Shown: positions 1 through 6,864, counted from the first letter of the stretch. The stretch: 10,123 nt of DNA from OMOG01 sp041485845 (GCA_041485845.1 JBGPKH010000308.1:1-10123), one strand, 5' to 3'. Notes: generated from the sequence alone by a model not told the origin. Translations and numbers: made by a program.

Positions 1-651
1 AGAGCAAGCGGATTCGCGTGAATTGGCGGTCGCGACTCGCAGTCGGGTTCGAGAACGCGGAGCGAGCGGAGGAGCGCAGTCCTGGGCGCGGCAGCGTGTC
101 CCAGGGCGAAACGGGCAAGTTATTTTTGCGCGCGCGCTTACCTCCTCCCCCTCGGCGCCTCGGCGCTGAAATCATCCCCGATCCAGCAACTCCAAAAGCT
201 TCTCCTGCACCGCCTCCGCCGCCGGAGTGTCCGGAGTGCTCGCCAGAATCGCGACGGACCGGCGGCTCTTTTCAACGGTCCGGCGGTGCGGACACGCGAG
301 ACAGCCCGTGCGATTTCGGCTGGCAAATGATGAATCGCCGTCACCTCGGCGACGCCGCCTGGGGCCAGATGACCTCTTGCGCAGGAAGTGGCGTCCCCTG
401 GTACTGAGTCCGCTGCGTGGGCTCCAGTACCCGTCGACCGTGATCGCGACCCAACCCCCGCCGGGCTGCTCGGTGACGAGCGGAAGTGGAGTCCACGAGA
501 CGACGTTACGTTGTGCTGAGCAGAGGCTGGTTGAAATCGGGAACCGCGAACTACCCGCGGGCCGATCTGGCGCGGGGTGATCGCCGGCCCGCTACCGCGA
601 GCACCGGATGCACGCCGAGATTGTGCGCGGGCTTGCAGCAACCATAGGATA
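1..651. other. Stretch without a convincing intact gene
   Basis: Open frames exist on both strands here, as expected at this GC content, but none has a credible start, ribosome binding site and natural composition together. The plus-strand frame from 18 to 407 and the long minus-strand frame from 923 to 138 translate to Arg-, Ser- and Pro-rich sequence typical of shadow frames. The one protein-like piece is a short minus-strand fragment (172-315), listed separately. CCTGGG at 81-86 and CCCAGG at 100-105 can pair around a 13-base loop, but a run of T follows only at about 119-126, too far for a clear intrinsic terminator. The stretch may be an intergenic zone with gene remnants. Confidence 0.5.
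172..315 (-). pseudogene. Possible C-terminal remnant of an unknown gene
   Basis: Read on the minus strand and ending in TGA at 174-172, this 47-codon stretch gives a natural-looking C-terminus. It has a CLAC cysteine pair near its start, then basic residues, then VAILASTPDTPAAEAVQEKL and a final LLELLDRG that would form an amphipathic helix. Third codon positions are mostly G or C. Upstream the frame becomes an unnatural Arg-rich run, while another frame (AEVTAIHHLPAEIARAV) looks more natural, which would fit a frameshifted, decayed gene. There is no start codon with a ribosome binding site. I do not recognise the family. Chance openness in GC-rich DNA is a serious alternative. Confidence 0.2.
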
Positions 652-653
652 AT
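648..653 (+). promoter_or_regulatory. Possible -10 box for the small lipoprotein
   Basis: GATAAT at 648-653, overlapping TAGGAT at 645-650, is the best -10-like sequence before the small lipoprotein frame. TTGTGC at 621-626 lies 18 bases before TAGGAT and could be a weak -35. A start point about 7 bases downstream would fall near 657-661, next to the in-frame GTG at 661, so a leaderless message starting at that GTG is possible. Confidence 0.3.
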
Positions 654-789
654 GTCAGTCGTGGCGAGAAAAATCTTCTCACTCCTGGTAACCGTGCTCC
701 TGACCGCGTTCCTGGCTGGTTGCGCCGCCGAGAACAATGTGACCAAGACGCCGGTGCCTCCCCCGCCGCCGCCCCGTATGCTGCGGTAG
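652..789 (+). CDS. Small putative lipoprotein, 45 codons
   Basis: This short frame has the layout of a bacterial lipoprotein. A basic start (MSVVARK) is followed by a hydrophobic core of about 14 residues and a lipobox LAGC, with the lipidated cysteine at residue 23. The mature part would be only 23 residues: CAAENN, then VTKTP, a run of six prolines at residues 36-41, and RMLR. It would be modified by Lgt, cut by LspA and anchored to a membrane, by analogy with tiny lipoproteins such as the entericidins, although the sequence is not entericidin-like. No Shine-Dalgarno is visible. The in-frame GTG at 661 is an alternative start that leaves the signal peptide intact. After the TAG at 787-789 the same frame stays open to 1230, and the first part of that extension is also protein-like, so the stop may be a nonsense mutation in a longer gene. 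Function unknown. Confidence 0.45.
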   Translation: MSVVARKIFSLLVTVLLTAFLAGCAAENNVTKTPVPPPPPPRMLR

Positions 790-1417
790 TCCCATGTCAC
801 CCGGCAATCCCTGAAGCAGAACCGCCACGAGCCCGACGCCCTGGCCGGCTGGAGATTCTGGCTCTCGTCATACTTCTTTGCGCGGAACGAGCTGGGATTT
901 TGCAAGGCGGCGGAAATCTTCAACCTGCGTTACTTTGGCTCGGATTCGTTTCATCGTCCTGTTGTATGGCCCGCCGCGGTGCCAAGACCATGGAGAAGTA
1001 TGGCTTGGTCCAGCTTCGCAGGGGGCAGGGGGGCGCAATTGTTCCGCGTGTCCCTAATTCAGGAATCGCATTGGCCGTGCCTATCGGTTCTGGCAAACAG
1101 GACACGACGCAAACACCCGTTTGAGGGTCTGTCCGTTATCGGAGTCCCCATGCCGACAGATTCAGCGTGCCGCTCTCTCGCTGTTTCGCGACTTGGTGCG
1201 TGTGGACTGGCAGTTCCGCTGGCACGGTAACACCTCGTCCCGCTAGACTGACCGGCTTTTCGTGTCAGTCCGATAGAGAGTATGACTCGGTGCTGCTGAT
1301 TCCCGCCGACGGAGGGGAACCTTGGGAAAGAGGCCGCACAAGCCGGGTGCTCCCCGGTCTCGCTTGGCCCCCAGATTTTCCGCGCCGAAACCGCCGCGCT
1401 GGCATCACTGGCGGTCA
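790..1417. other. Stretch with decayed coding-like fragments, no assigned gene
   Basis: No intact gene is convincing here, but three plus-strand pieces look protein-like. From 793 to 969, in the frame of the small lipoprotein, the translation includes GWRFWLSSYFFARNELGF and KAAEIFNLRYFGSDSFH, with about 85% G/C at third positions in the first 54 codons. Ending at the TAG at 1244-1246, in another frame, is AALSLFRDLVRVDWQFRWHG. In a third frame, around 1266-1325, SDREYDSVLLIPADGGEPWE resembles a PD40/TolB propeller blade; the intact propeller gene next door repeatedly uses the same GGEP turn. Frame changes between the pieces suggest one or more decayed genes. Chance cannot be excluded. Confidence 0.35.
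1246..1270. terminator. Hairpin right after a stop codon, possible terminator
   Basis: GACTGAC at 1246-1252 is the reverse complement of GTCAGTC at 1264-1270. An inner CG/CG pair with one bulged T leaves the six-base loop GCTTTT. The hairpin overlaps the last base of the TAG (1244-1246) that ends the coding-like fragment described above. No T-run follows on either strand, so an intrinsic terminator is uncertain; it could also be an inverted-repeat binding site. Confidence 0.25.
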
Positions 1418-1425
1418 TCACCGCC
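1410..1425. other. Perfect small hairpin across the PD40 gene's tandem stop codons
   Basis: GGCGGT at 1410-1415 and ACCGCC at 1420-1425 pair perfectly around the loop CATC. On the minus strand this covers the two consecutive TGA codons that end the PD40 protein (1420-1418 and 1417-1415). No T-run follows, so it is a weak candidate for a 3' end or mRNA-stabilising hairpin. Confidence 0.25.
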
Positions 1426-3514
1426 GCGGCAGCAGGTTCTCCATCGCCCACAGCTCGCTGGAACTGCTCAGTTGCTTGCTCAGCGTCACCCAGCGGCCGG
1501 CTGTCACCCTCACCGGCGTGGTCTTATCTACCGCGGGCTGGGTATGTTCGGGCTCGCCGCCGTTCAACGCGAGGCGGTAGATTCCAGGCTTGTTTTTGCG
1601 ATTCGAGTAGTAATAGATGGACTGGCTGTCGGCAGACCATCCCCCGATCGCGATGTGGCCTTCCTTCGAGCGCATTGATTCCCTCACCAGCTTCGGTTCG
1701 CCGCCGCTCGAAAGCAGCACGTAAATGTGGTCCCGGTCACCGCCCTTCCAACTCGAGAAGGCCACCCACTTCCCGTCGGGTGAAGGGCACACATTCTGGA
1801 TCCCCATCGAGCCTGAGTAGACGCTGGTGGTGTCACCGGTCCTCGGATCGACCCAGTAGATGTTGGCGTCCCCGCCGGCTGTCGAGCCGTAGGCGCTGTA
1901 ATAGAGTTTGCCCTCTGCCGGTGAGCAGGTGCTGCTGGAGGAAAACGTCCTCTCGTTTAAGGTCTTGAGAGTCGGGATCCACCGGGTCTCACCGCTCGCA
2001 ACCCGGACTACGACAAACCCGAGGTTCTTCCTGTCGCGGTCCTTCGGACCGAAGACGGCAAGCTCCCTGCCATCCGGCAGCCAGACGGCATTGTAAGCAC
2101 CAACCAACGGCAGAGAGATGCGCATCGGCTCTCCTCCATTCAGCGGCTCCAGCACTAACATCGGAGATTCCCCTTTGCGTTCGTTCGCGCCGGTGCGGGC
2201 CAGGTATGCCAGCGTGCTCCCATCCGGCGACACGGCAGGCGAGGTGATGTTCTCATAGGCGGTCTTCAGCCGCTGAGGGTTGCCCGTGAAGCGTCCCGTC
2301 ATGCTGTCAAACGGGACATAGCTCGTCTCATACGTTCCGAAGCTGCTCAGATAGTAAAGCGTACCCTTCCGATCGAAGCCGATGATGTTGGCATCGGGGA
2401 TCTCCGTCTTCAGCAGCACCGGATCGCTTGCCGGCTTGCCATTCGCAATTGCTGCTATCCACAGGCTCCGGGAGCCGTTCCGGTCGCTTTCAAACACCAG
2501 TGCCTTGCCGTCCGGAGTCCAGAGCGGGTTGGCATCGTGCGCCGCGTGTTCCACCACCTTGGTCTCCTGGTTGGTTTGAAGATCGATCACGGCGATATCC
2601 CGCTCCCTGGTTCCTTCTTTGCTCACGTAATCGAATGCGACATAGCGGCCGTCCGGCGACAGGCTGGCGCGGGTGTCTACATCGCCAAACGCCATCTCGC
2701 GGATCGTGCGGAACGCCCCGTCCTTCACGTCGACCATCCCGACGTGATAGAGGCGGAGGTTCGGACGGCGATTGAAAGTCACCAGGATTCTACTGCCGTC
2801 GGGAGTGAAACTGACCGGATGCAGCCACGCGGCCTCGCTCTTCAGGCTGGTCTTGTACACGAGTCGGTCTCCCGTGCCATCCACGTTGATCAGCCGCATC
2901 TCATATGCGCCGTTTGGCGGCATCAGAGTGTAGGCGATCCACTGGTTGTCGCGGGAAAAGATGGCCGTGACGATCCCTCCGTACAGGGGGTTGGGCTCCT
3001 GCTGGGAGAAACTGGTCAGCCGCCGTTGTTCGCCGGTCGTCAGGTCCTGGAGCACCAGGTCTCCCGTCTTGTCGTCGTCCCGCGCGTGATAGCGGCCATC
3101 GGAGGAGGGCGCGCCCTGTTGCCAGAACTGGTTGGTGCGGACATAGAGACGCCGCGAGGCGGGCGCCTCCGAGCCGCGGCCGAGCGCGGCCAGCCTGGCC
3201 CGTGCCTGCTCCACCGCCTCCTTCTGGTCGCCGAACCTGCTCAGCACCTGCTCGTACGTTTTGCGCGCATCCGCATTGCCTTGCTTCTCATAGCACTCCC
3301 CCAACCGCACCAGCGCCCGCGCGGCAACCGGCTTGTTGGCGCCCTGCGCCAGCTTCTTGTACTGCTCGATGGCGCCCTTGAGGTCGCCGTCTACCGACTC
3401 CTTCTTCATCGCCGCGTGGAGCGCCACTTCCGCCCGGTCCACGTTCTGCCCCCACGCCGGCGCCGCCATCGCCGCCGCCACGACCGCCGCCGTCATTGTC
3501 AAGGTAAATCGCAT
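1418..3514 (-). CDS. Exported TPR-PD40 (TolB-like) beta-propeller protein
   Basis: A 698-residue protein with a signal peptide at residues 1-23 (MRFTLT, an Ala/Val-rich core, then AAPAWGQ). Residues 24-115 are helical and TPR-like (DLKGAIEQYKKL, ARALVRLGECYEKQG). The remainder is a TolB-type propeller with PD40 motifs, for example SLSPDGRYVAF (284-294), TPDGKALVFESDRNG (333-347), SPDGSTLAYLA (429-439), SPDGKWVAFSS (578-588) and SADSQSIYYYSNR (627-639). Such propellers usually bind proteins or peptidoglycan-associated partners; no catalytic domain is visible, so a binding or sensing role is inferred. The start at 3514 is chosen over an ATG 18 bases upstream because GAGGAGG lies 5 bases before it and the signal peptide begins directly there. 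It follows the response regulator by 72 bp on the same strand, so it is probably co-transcribed with, or regulated by, the two-component pair. It ends in tandem TGA codons. Natural partner and ligand unknown. Confidence 0.9.
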   Translation of the reverse strand: MRFTLTMTAAVVAAAMAAPAWGQNVDRAEVALHAAMKKESVDGDLKGAIEQYKKLAQGANKPVAARALVRLGECYEKQGNADARKTYEQVLSRFGDQKEAVEQARARLAALGRGSEAPASRRLYVRTNQFWQQGAPSSDGRYHARDDDKTGDLVLQDLTTGEQRRLTSFSQQEPNPLYGGIVTAIFSRDNQWIAYTLMPPNGAYEMRLINVDGTGDRLVYKTSLKSEAAWLHPVSFTPDGSRILVTFNRRPNLRLYHVGMVDVKDGAFRTIREMAFGDVDTRASLSPDGRYVAFDYVSKEGTRERDIAVIDLQTNQETKVVEHAAHDANPLWTPDGKALVFESDRNGSRSLWIAAIANGKPASDPVLLKTEIPDANIIGFDRKGTLYYLSSFGTYETSYVPFDSMTGRFTGNPQRLKTAYENITSPAVSPDGSTLAYLARTGANERKGESPMLVLEPLNGGEPMRISLPLVGAYNAVWLPDGRELAVFGPKDRDRKNLGFVVVRVASGETRWIPTLKTLNERTFSSSSTCSPAEGKLYYSAYGSTAGGDANIYWVDPRTGDTTSVYSGSMGIQNVCPSPDGKWVAFSSWKGGDRDHIYVLLSSGGEPKLVRESMRSKEGHIAIGGWSADSQSIYYYSNRKNKPGIYRLALNGGEPEHTQPAVDKTTPVRVTAGRWVTLSKQLSSSSELWAMENLLPRR

Positions 3515-3519
3515 AACTG

Positions 3520-3526
3520 CCTCCTC
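3520..3526 (-). promoter_or_regulatory. Shine-Dalgarno of the PD40 propeller gene
   Basis: On the minus strand the sequence reads GAGGAGG, then 5 bases, then ATG at 3514. This near-perfect ribosome binding site decides the start and excludes the upstream in-frame ATG at 3532. Confidence 0.8.
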
Positions 3527-3586
3527 ACCCACGCTACGGGTCGTATGTGCGCCGGCAGTCGCGCCAGTGTGCGGTTTCTGTGTGAT

Positions 3587-4267
3587 TCACCCATCGAACC
3601 GATATCCTATGCCGCGGACGCTGGTCAGGTACCGGGGCTCGGCCGGGTCCGCCTCGATCTTCCGCCGCAGCGCTACGATGTGGTTGTCCACCACACGGTC
3701 GGTGACGTGCGTCCCGGCGCCCCACCCGGCGTCCAGCAAGCGGTCGCGCGTCAGCACCAGGCCGCGGCTCCTCACGAACGCGGCCAGCAGCTTGACCTCG
3801 ATGGCCGTGATCTCGATCGTTCGTCCGGCGCGCCTAAACTCGCAACGTCCGAAATCCAACTCGGCGTCGCCGAAGCGGTAGACCTGGGGCACGGCTGCGG
3901 CATCGACGGTGCGCCGCAGCACCGCCTTGATGCGCGCCCGCAGTTCGATGGGACTGAACGGCTTGGTCACGTAGTCGTCGGCCCCGAGTTCGAGTCCCAG
4001 CACCTTCTCGGCCTCCTGGGTACGCGCGGTCAGCATGATGATGGGGGTCTTCAGCCCGCCGCGCCGCAGTTCGCGGCACACCGTCAGGCCGTCCTTGCGC
4101 GGCAGCATCAGGTCGAGCACGATGAGGTCGAAAGCCTCCGCGCGCGCCGCCCGCACCGCCTCCTCGCCGTCTCGCGCCACCGCGACTTCATACCCTTCCA
4201 GCGTCAGGTCGTCCTGCAAGCCCAGGGCGATGTTGGCTTCGTCTTCCACCACCAGAATCCGGCTCAT
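3587..4267 (-). CDS. OmpR/PhoB-type response regulator
   Basis: A 226-residue response regulator, the usual length for the family. The receiver domain (about 1-117) has the acidic pair E8-D9, phospho-acceptor D52 (in LIVLDLMLP), T80 (in IIMLTAR) and K102 (in DDYVTKPFSP), so all key switch residues are present. A linker leads to a winged-helix DNA-binding domain at about 130-224, with EITAIEVKLLAAFV, the recognition-helix region TDRVVDNHIVALRRKI and the terminal wing YLTSVRGIGYRF. Phosphorylation by the adjacent kinase should promote dimerisation and binding to direct-repeat DNA sites. Its ATG overlaps the kinase TGA as ATGA, and AGGAGA lies 3 bases before the start, inside the kinase gene, so the two are probably translationally coupled. 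A longer upstream frame exists but lacks natural sequence. Targets are unknown; the next gene and its own operon are the obvious candidates. Confidence 0.95.
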   Translation of the reverse strand: MSRILVVEDEANIALGLQDDLTLEGYEVAVARDGEEAVRAARAEAFDLIVLDLMLPRKDGLTVCRELRRGGLKTPIIMLTARTQEAEKVLGLELGADDYVTKPFSPIELRARIKAVLRRTVDAAAVPQVYRFGDAELDFGRCEFRRAGRTIEITAIEVKLLAAFVRSRGLVLTRDRLLDAGWGAGTHVTDRVVDNHIVALRRKIEADPAEPRYLTSVRGIGYRFDG

Positions 4268-6183
4268 GATTCTCCTGCCGGCAGCAGCAGCGTGAATGTG
4301 CTCCCGCGGCCGGGCTCGCTCTCCAATCGAACTTCGCCCCGGTGACCCTTGGCGACGTGCTGCACGATCGCCAGGCCGACGCCGGTTCCCTTCGAGCCCG
4401 AAGCAATCGCGCCCGCTCCGCGCTCGAACCGATGGAAGATCTTCTTGCGCTCCCGGCGCGGAATCCCCACGCCCCGATCCCGCACCGCAATTGCCACCCG
4501 CGTCCCGTTGCGCGCCAATTCCACCCGCACCGTGTGGCACTCAGGCGAGTATTTGAAAGCGTTGTCCAGGAGGTTCCAGAGCGCCAGCGAGAGCGCGTCC
4601 CGGTCGCCGCGAACGGGACAAGGCGTTTCCGGCATCGACAACTCCACCCGGCCGTCATCCAGTTGCCGCTCGAAATCGGCGGCCACCGAACGGACCACGT
4701 CCCCCGCGTCCAACGGATCGAGGCGGTACCGCATGGCGCCCGTCTCCATCCGGCCGAAGTTCAACAGTTCATCGACCAGGCGCTGCAACCGGCCGCTGTC
4801 GGCGGCCATCGCCTCGTAGTAGCGCTGGCGGCGCTCTTCATTCACCAGGCGGCCGCCGGCCAGCATCTCCGAAAGCTGCCGCAACGAAGTGAGGGGTGTG
4901 CGGAACTCGTGCGACACCGCCGATACGAAATCGGACTGCAGTTGCATCACGGCCAGTTCCCGGTAGATGCCCCGGAAGGTGAAGTACCCGCCGGCGAGCA
5001 CCAGGAGCGAAGCCAGTGCGAATCCGGCCAGCAGGATCCGCCTGCGGCTCTGGAACTCCCGCGTCTCCACGGGCGGATGGACAAGAGCGACGCTCAGGCT
5101 CCAGGGCAGGTTGGTGGCGGCCGCCTTGCGTGAGGCTTGCGCGCCAACTCCGCCGGCAAACCGGCAAAGGATCGGCCGGTCCCGCTCATCGGCCAGGGCA
5201 AGCTGCATTCCGGTCGCACGCGAGACCCGGCGGCACATGTCTTCCAGAAAGCCGTCCCCGGCCAGCACCGCGGAGAGCTGCTCCGGTGTCGCCGTCCATA
5301 CGCTGAGCACCGGCTTGCCGTCCGGGCTGGAAAGAGCGTGTCCGGTGGCAGGCAGAGAGTGCCAGCGTTGCCACAACGCATCCGCGGCGGCCGAGGCGGA
5401 GAGCACGGACTCCGGAACGGGCGCGCAGACAGACCCCCCGGGCAGCCAGCTCTGCGCTTCCTCCCGCAGGAAGAACCAGGCGCCCCGCGAGATCCGCCAC
5501 CGCCCCGACTGGATCTCCCGGCACAGATCTCCCGCTTCCCGAGCCAGCGCTGCGTCTTGCCTTTGTTCGGAGAACACCGTACAGCGCGCCTGGAGTCCCA
5601 CTAGCGCGGCGGGCAGTCCCGCGGTTCGGACCGCGCCCAGCGCCGCGAGTTCGGAATACGACTGCATCGCCTCGCGGAACCGCTTCGCTTTGCGCAGCGT
5701 TCGGCCCAACCGGAGCAGGGCGCCTGCGCGAACACCGGAATCGCGGGAAGCCGTGAGGCCGCGGTAGATGACGATGGCTTTCTCCGGGTCGTCTCCGACG
5801 AATTCGGCGGATTCGCCGGCCCGGAAGGCATCGCCGGAAATCGCGCCGCTCTCCGGCGCCTCCGGGTAGTAGACGATGCCCCCGGGCGGCTGCACCCGCA
5901 GGCCGCGGCGGTCCGCGGTGAAGGCGACGGTCGCCTCCGGCAACGAGGTGGTGGGCTCCGCCGAGAGAAATCTCTCCAGATCGGCGATCTCCCGCTGGAA
6001 CATCGAGACGGCGCGGTCGGCCGCATTCTCCAGGCTTTCCTGCGCCCGCTGCGCGTCGAGGGCACGCTCACGCGCGAGCAGTTCCTTCCCGAGCCATGCC
6101 ATGGCGAAGATCGCCGCCAGCGTGACCATCATGGAGAGGGTCAGCACGTAGCGTGGCGGACGCAGCCAGTCCAGCACCGGCAT
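4264..6183 (-). CDS. Membrane sensor histidine kinase with TPR-like sensor region
   Basis: A 639-residue sensor kinase. Transmembrane helices lie at about 11-31 and 381-403, placing roughly 32-380 outside the cytoplasm. That region begins as a probable coiled coil (35-75) and contains a TPR-like unit at about 131-182 (EKAIVIYRGL, GALLRLGRTLRKAKRF). The cytoplasmic part has a HisKA domain with H425 in SHEFRTPL, then a HATPase domain: N box NLLDNAFKYSP (N537, N541), G1 DRGVGIP (569-575), F box IFHRFERG (582-589) and G2 GTGVGLAI (599-606). No HAMP or PAS domain is evident. It should autophosphorylate on H425 and pass phosphate to D52 of the regulator encoded immediately downstream. The long sensor region lacks a recognised ligand-binding fold, so the signal is unknown. 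The start at 6183 has no Shine-Dalgarno but sits 9 bases after a TATAAT box, suggesting an almost leaderless mRNA. Confidence 0.93.
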   Translation of the reverse strand: MPVLDWLRPPRYVLTLSMMVTLAAIFAMAWLGKELLARERALDAQRAQESLENAADRAVSMFQREIADLERFLSAEPTTSLPEATVAFTADRRGLRVQPPGGIVYYPEAPESGAISGDAFRAGESAEFVGDDPEKAIVIYRGLTASRDSGVRAGALLRLGRTLRKAKRFREAMQSYSELAALGAVRTAGLPAALVGLQARCTVFSEQRQDAALAREAGDLCREIQSGRWRISRGAWFFLREEAQSWLPGGSVCAPVPESVLSASAAADALWQRWHSLPATGHALSSPDGKPVLSVWTATPEQLSAVLAGDGFLEDMCRRVSRATGMQLALADERDRPILCRFAGGVGAQASRKAAATNLPWSLSVALVHPPVETREFQSRRRILLAGFALASLLVLAGGYFTFRGIYRELAVMQLQSDFVSAVSHEFRTPLTSLRQLSEMLAGGRLVNEERRQRYYEAMAADSGRLQRLVDELLNFGRMETGAMRYRLDPLDAGDVVRSVAADFERQLDDGRVELSMPETPCPVRGDRDALSLALWNLLDNAFKYSPECHTVRVELARNGTRVAIAVRDRGVGIPRRERKKIFHRFERGAGAIASGSKGTGVGLAIVQHVAKGHRGEVRLESEPGRGSTFTLLLPAGES

Positions 6184-6192
6184 TGACTACAG

Positions 6193-6198
6193 ATTATA
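6193..6198 (-). promoter_or_regulatory. -10 box of the kinase-regulator-propeller operon
   Basis: The minus strand reads a perfect TATAAT, 9 bases before the kinase ATG. A start point about 7 bases downstream falls near 6186, leaving a leader of only a few bases. No good -35 is visible at the expected place, so an activator, perhaps the operon's own response regulator, may be needed. Confidence 0.55.
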
Positions 6199-6200
6199 GA

Positions 6201-6236
6201 TGGGAGTGTCGGAAATCGATATGGGAATTGTGTGGA
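6201..6236. promoter_or_regulatory. Possible tandem operator upstream of the kinase operon
   Basis: TGGGA occurs at 6201-6205 and 6222-6226, 21 bases apart or two helical turns. Each is followed by a GTGT..GGA-like sequence (GTGTCGGA at 6206, GTGTGGA at 6230). OmpR-family regulators bind tandem direct repeats, and this pair sits across the expected -35 region of the operon promoter. The repeat is imperfect and short, so this is only a candidate autoregulatory site. Confidence 0.25.
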
Positions 6237-6272
6237 TTCGGTATGCTGGTTTCACGCCTATAACTCGCCTGA

Positions 6273-6301
6273 TTGACCTCAAGCCCCCGATCACATACAA
6301 T
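6273..6301 (+). promoter_or_regulatory. Sigma-70-type promoter of the truncated BNR gene
   Basis: TTGACC at 6273-6278 and TACAAT at 6296-6301 are separated by exactly 17 bases, a good housekeeping promoter. Transcription would start near 6308, giving a leader of about 22 bases that holds AGGGGA at 6318-6323, 6 bases before the ATG. The promoter of this broken gene therefore looks intact. Confidence 0.65.
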
Positions 6302-6315
6302 GCAAGCGATTCCAT
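6296..6315 (+). repeat. Conserved -10/leader element, copy 1
   Basis: This 20-base block, running from the -10 box through TGCAAGCGATTCCAT, matches 9829-9848 at 19 of 20 bases. It covers the -10 box, the discriminator and the first few transcribed bases of both BNR genes. The signal-peptide codons just downstream have diverged far more, so the match may reflect constraint on the promoter or leader. Confidence 0.7.
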
Positions 6316-6329
6316 TTAGGGGACGATTC

Positions 6330-6797
6330 ATGTATACGATCGATCGCGGGCGCGTGAGCTTCGTTCTGGCGCTGCTCACGGCCTTATTCTCCGCTCCCGC
6401 CTTCGCCCAACGCGGCGGACGCGGCGGCCCCGCTCAGCCGCAGGGACTCGAATTCCGCTTCATGGGCCCGGCGGTGGGCAACCGCATCTCGGCCGCCGCC
6501 GGCATTCCGGGCGACCCCACTACCTACTACGTCGGGGCCGCTTCGGGCGGCGTCTGGAAGTCCACCGACAGCGGCCAGCGCTGGACGCCGGCCTTCGACA
6601 GCCAGCCCGCGCAAGCCATCGGCGCGCTCGCCCTCGCCGTGTCCGACCCCAAGATCGTCTGGGCGGGAACCGGCGAAGCCTGGGCCATCCGCGATAGCGA
6701 CATGATGAGCAACGGCGTCTACAAATCCACGGACGCCGGGCAGGCCTGGACCAACATGGGCCTCCCCGAGGAACGCAGCAGAAGTGCGGCGCATTGA
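6330..6797 (+). pseudogene. Truncated sortilin/BNR-type propeller gene, N-terminal fragment
   Basis: The frame encodes 155 residues: a signal peptide (MYTIDRGRVSFVLALL, cleavage after AFA near residue 26), an RGGRGG linker, then the first part of a BNR/sortilin-type propeller. The sequence FRFMGPAVGNRISAAAGIPG leads into Asp-box motifs STDSGQRW and STDAGQAW, plus WAGTGEAW. Intact members of this exported family generally run to about a thousand residues, so only the first blades are present. Homology appears to end near 6770, after NMGLPE, where family members continue toward another strand, but here the frame runs into RSRSAAH and a stop. The start is fixed by AGGGGA 6 bases upstream; an in-frame TTG at 6273 is part of the -35 box. 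A homologous gene begins at 9864. A short stable product could still be exported, but an inactive remnant is more likely. Confidence 0.75.
6451..6584 (+). repeat. Direct repeat within BNR genes, copy 1
   Basis: This 134-base block matches 9982-10115 with 10 differences (about 92.5% identity), without gaps. The first 48 bases are identical, as is a later block of 36 bases; most differences lie in a short stretch between them. Eight of the ten are silent third-position changes. The weaker match continues upstream to the start codon and promoter. Confidence 0.9.
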
Positions 6798-6858
6798 GAA
6801 CGACCGGCCTGGCCCCCAAGTGAGACACGCCGCCGCCGCTGCTCCAGGCGCCAAAGCA

Positions 6859-6864
6859 TAAAAT
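6859..6864 (+). promoter_or_regulatory. -10 box of the SBBP protein gene, leaderless start
   Basis: TAAAAT lies 6 bases before the ATG at 6871. With normal -10 to start-point spacing, transcription would begin at or next to the A of the ATG. No Shine-Dalgarno is evident and no clear -35 is seen near 6836-6841. The box is in the short junction after the truncated BNR gene. Confidence 0.5.

Noticed and set aside
133..147. A strong Shine-Dalgarno-like GGGGGAGGAGGT on the minus strand
   Set aside because: No ATG or GTG lies at a usable distance downstream; only a distant TTG does, with no open gene after it.
138..923. A 261-codon open frame on the minus strand
   Set aside because: No ribosome binding site, Arg/Ser/Ala-rich low-naturalness sequence, and it runs antisense to the more plausible small lipoprotein.
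2537..4345. A 602-codon open frame on the plus strand
   Set aside because: It runs antisense through the PD40 gene and the whole response regulator. It gives His-, Arg- and Gln-rich sequence with no domain, while the minus-strand genes carry full family motifs.
4342..5133. A 263-codon plus-strand frame inside the kinase gene
   Set aside because: Antisense shadow of the HATPase and HisKA coding region; composition follows complementary codon bias.
6273..6329. An upstream TTG start extending the truncated BNR gene by 19 residues
   Set aside because: The TTG is part of the -35 box, the extension would destroy the signal peptide layout, and AGGGGA sits 6 bases before the ATG at 6330.
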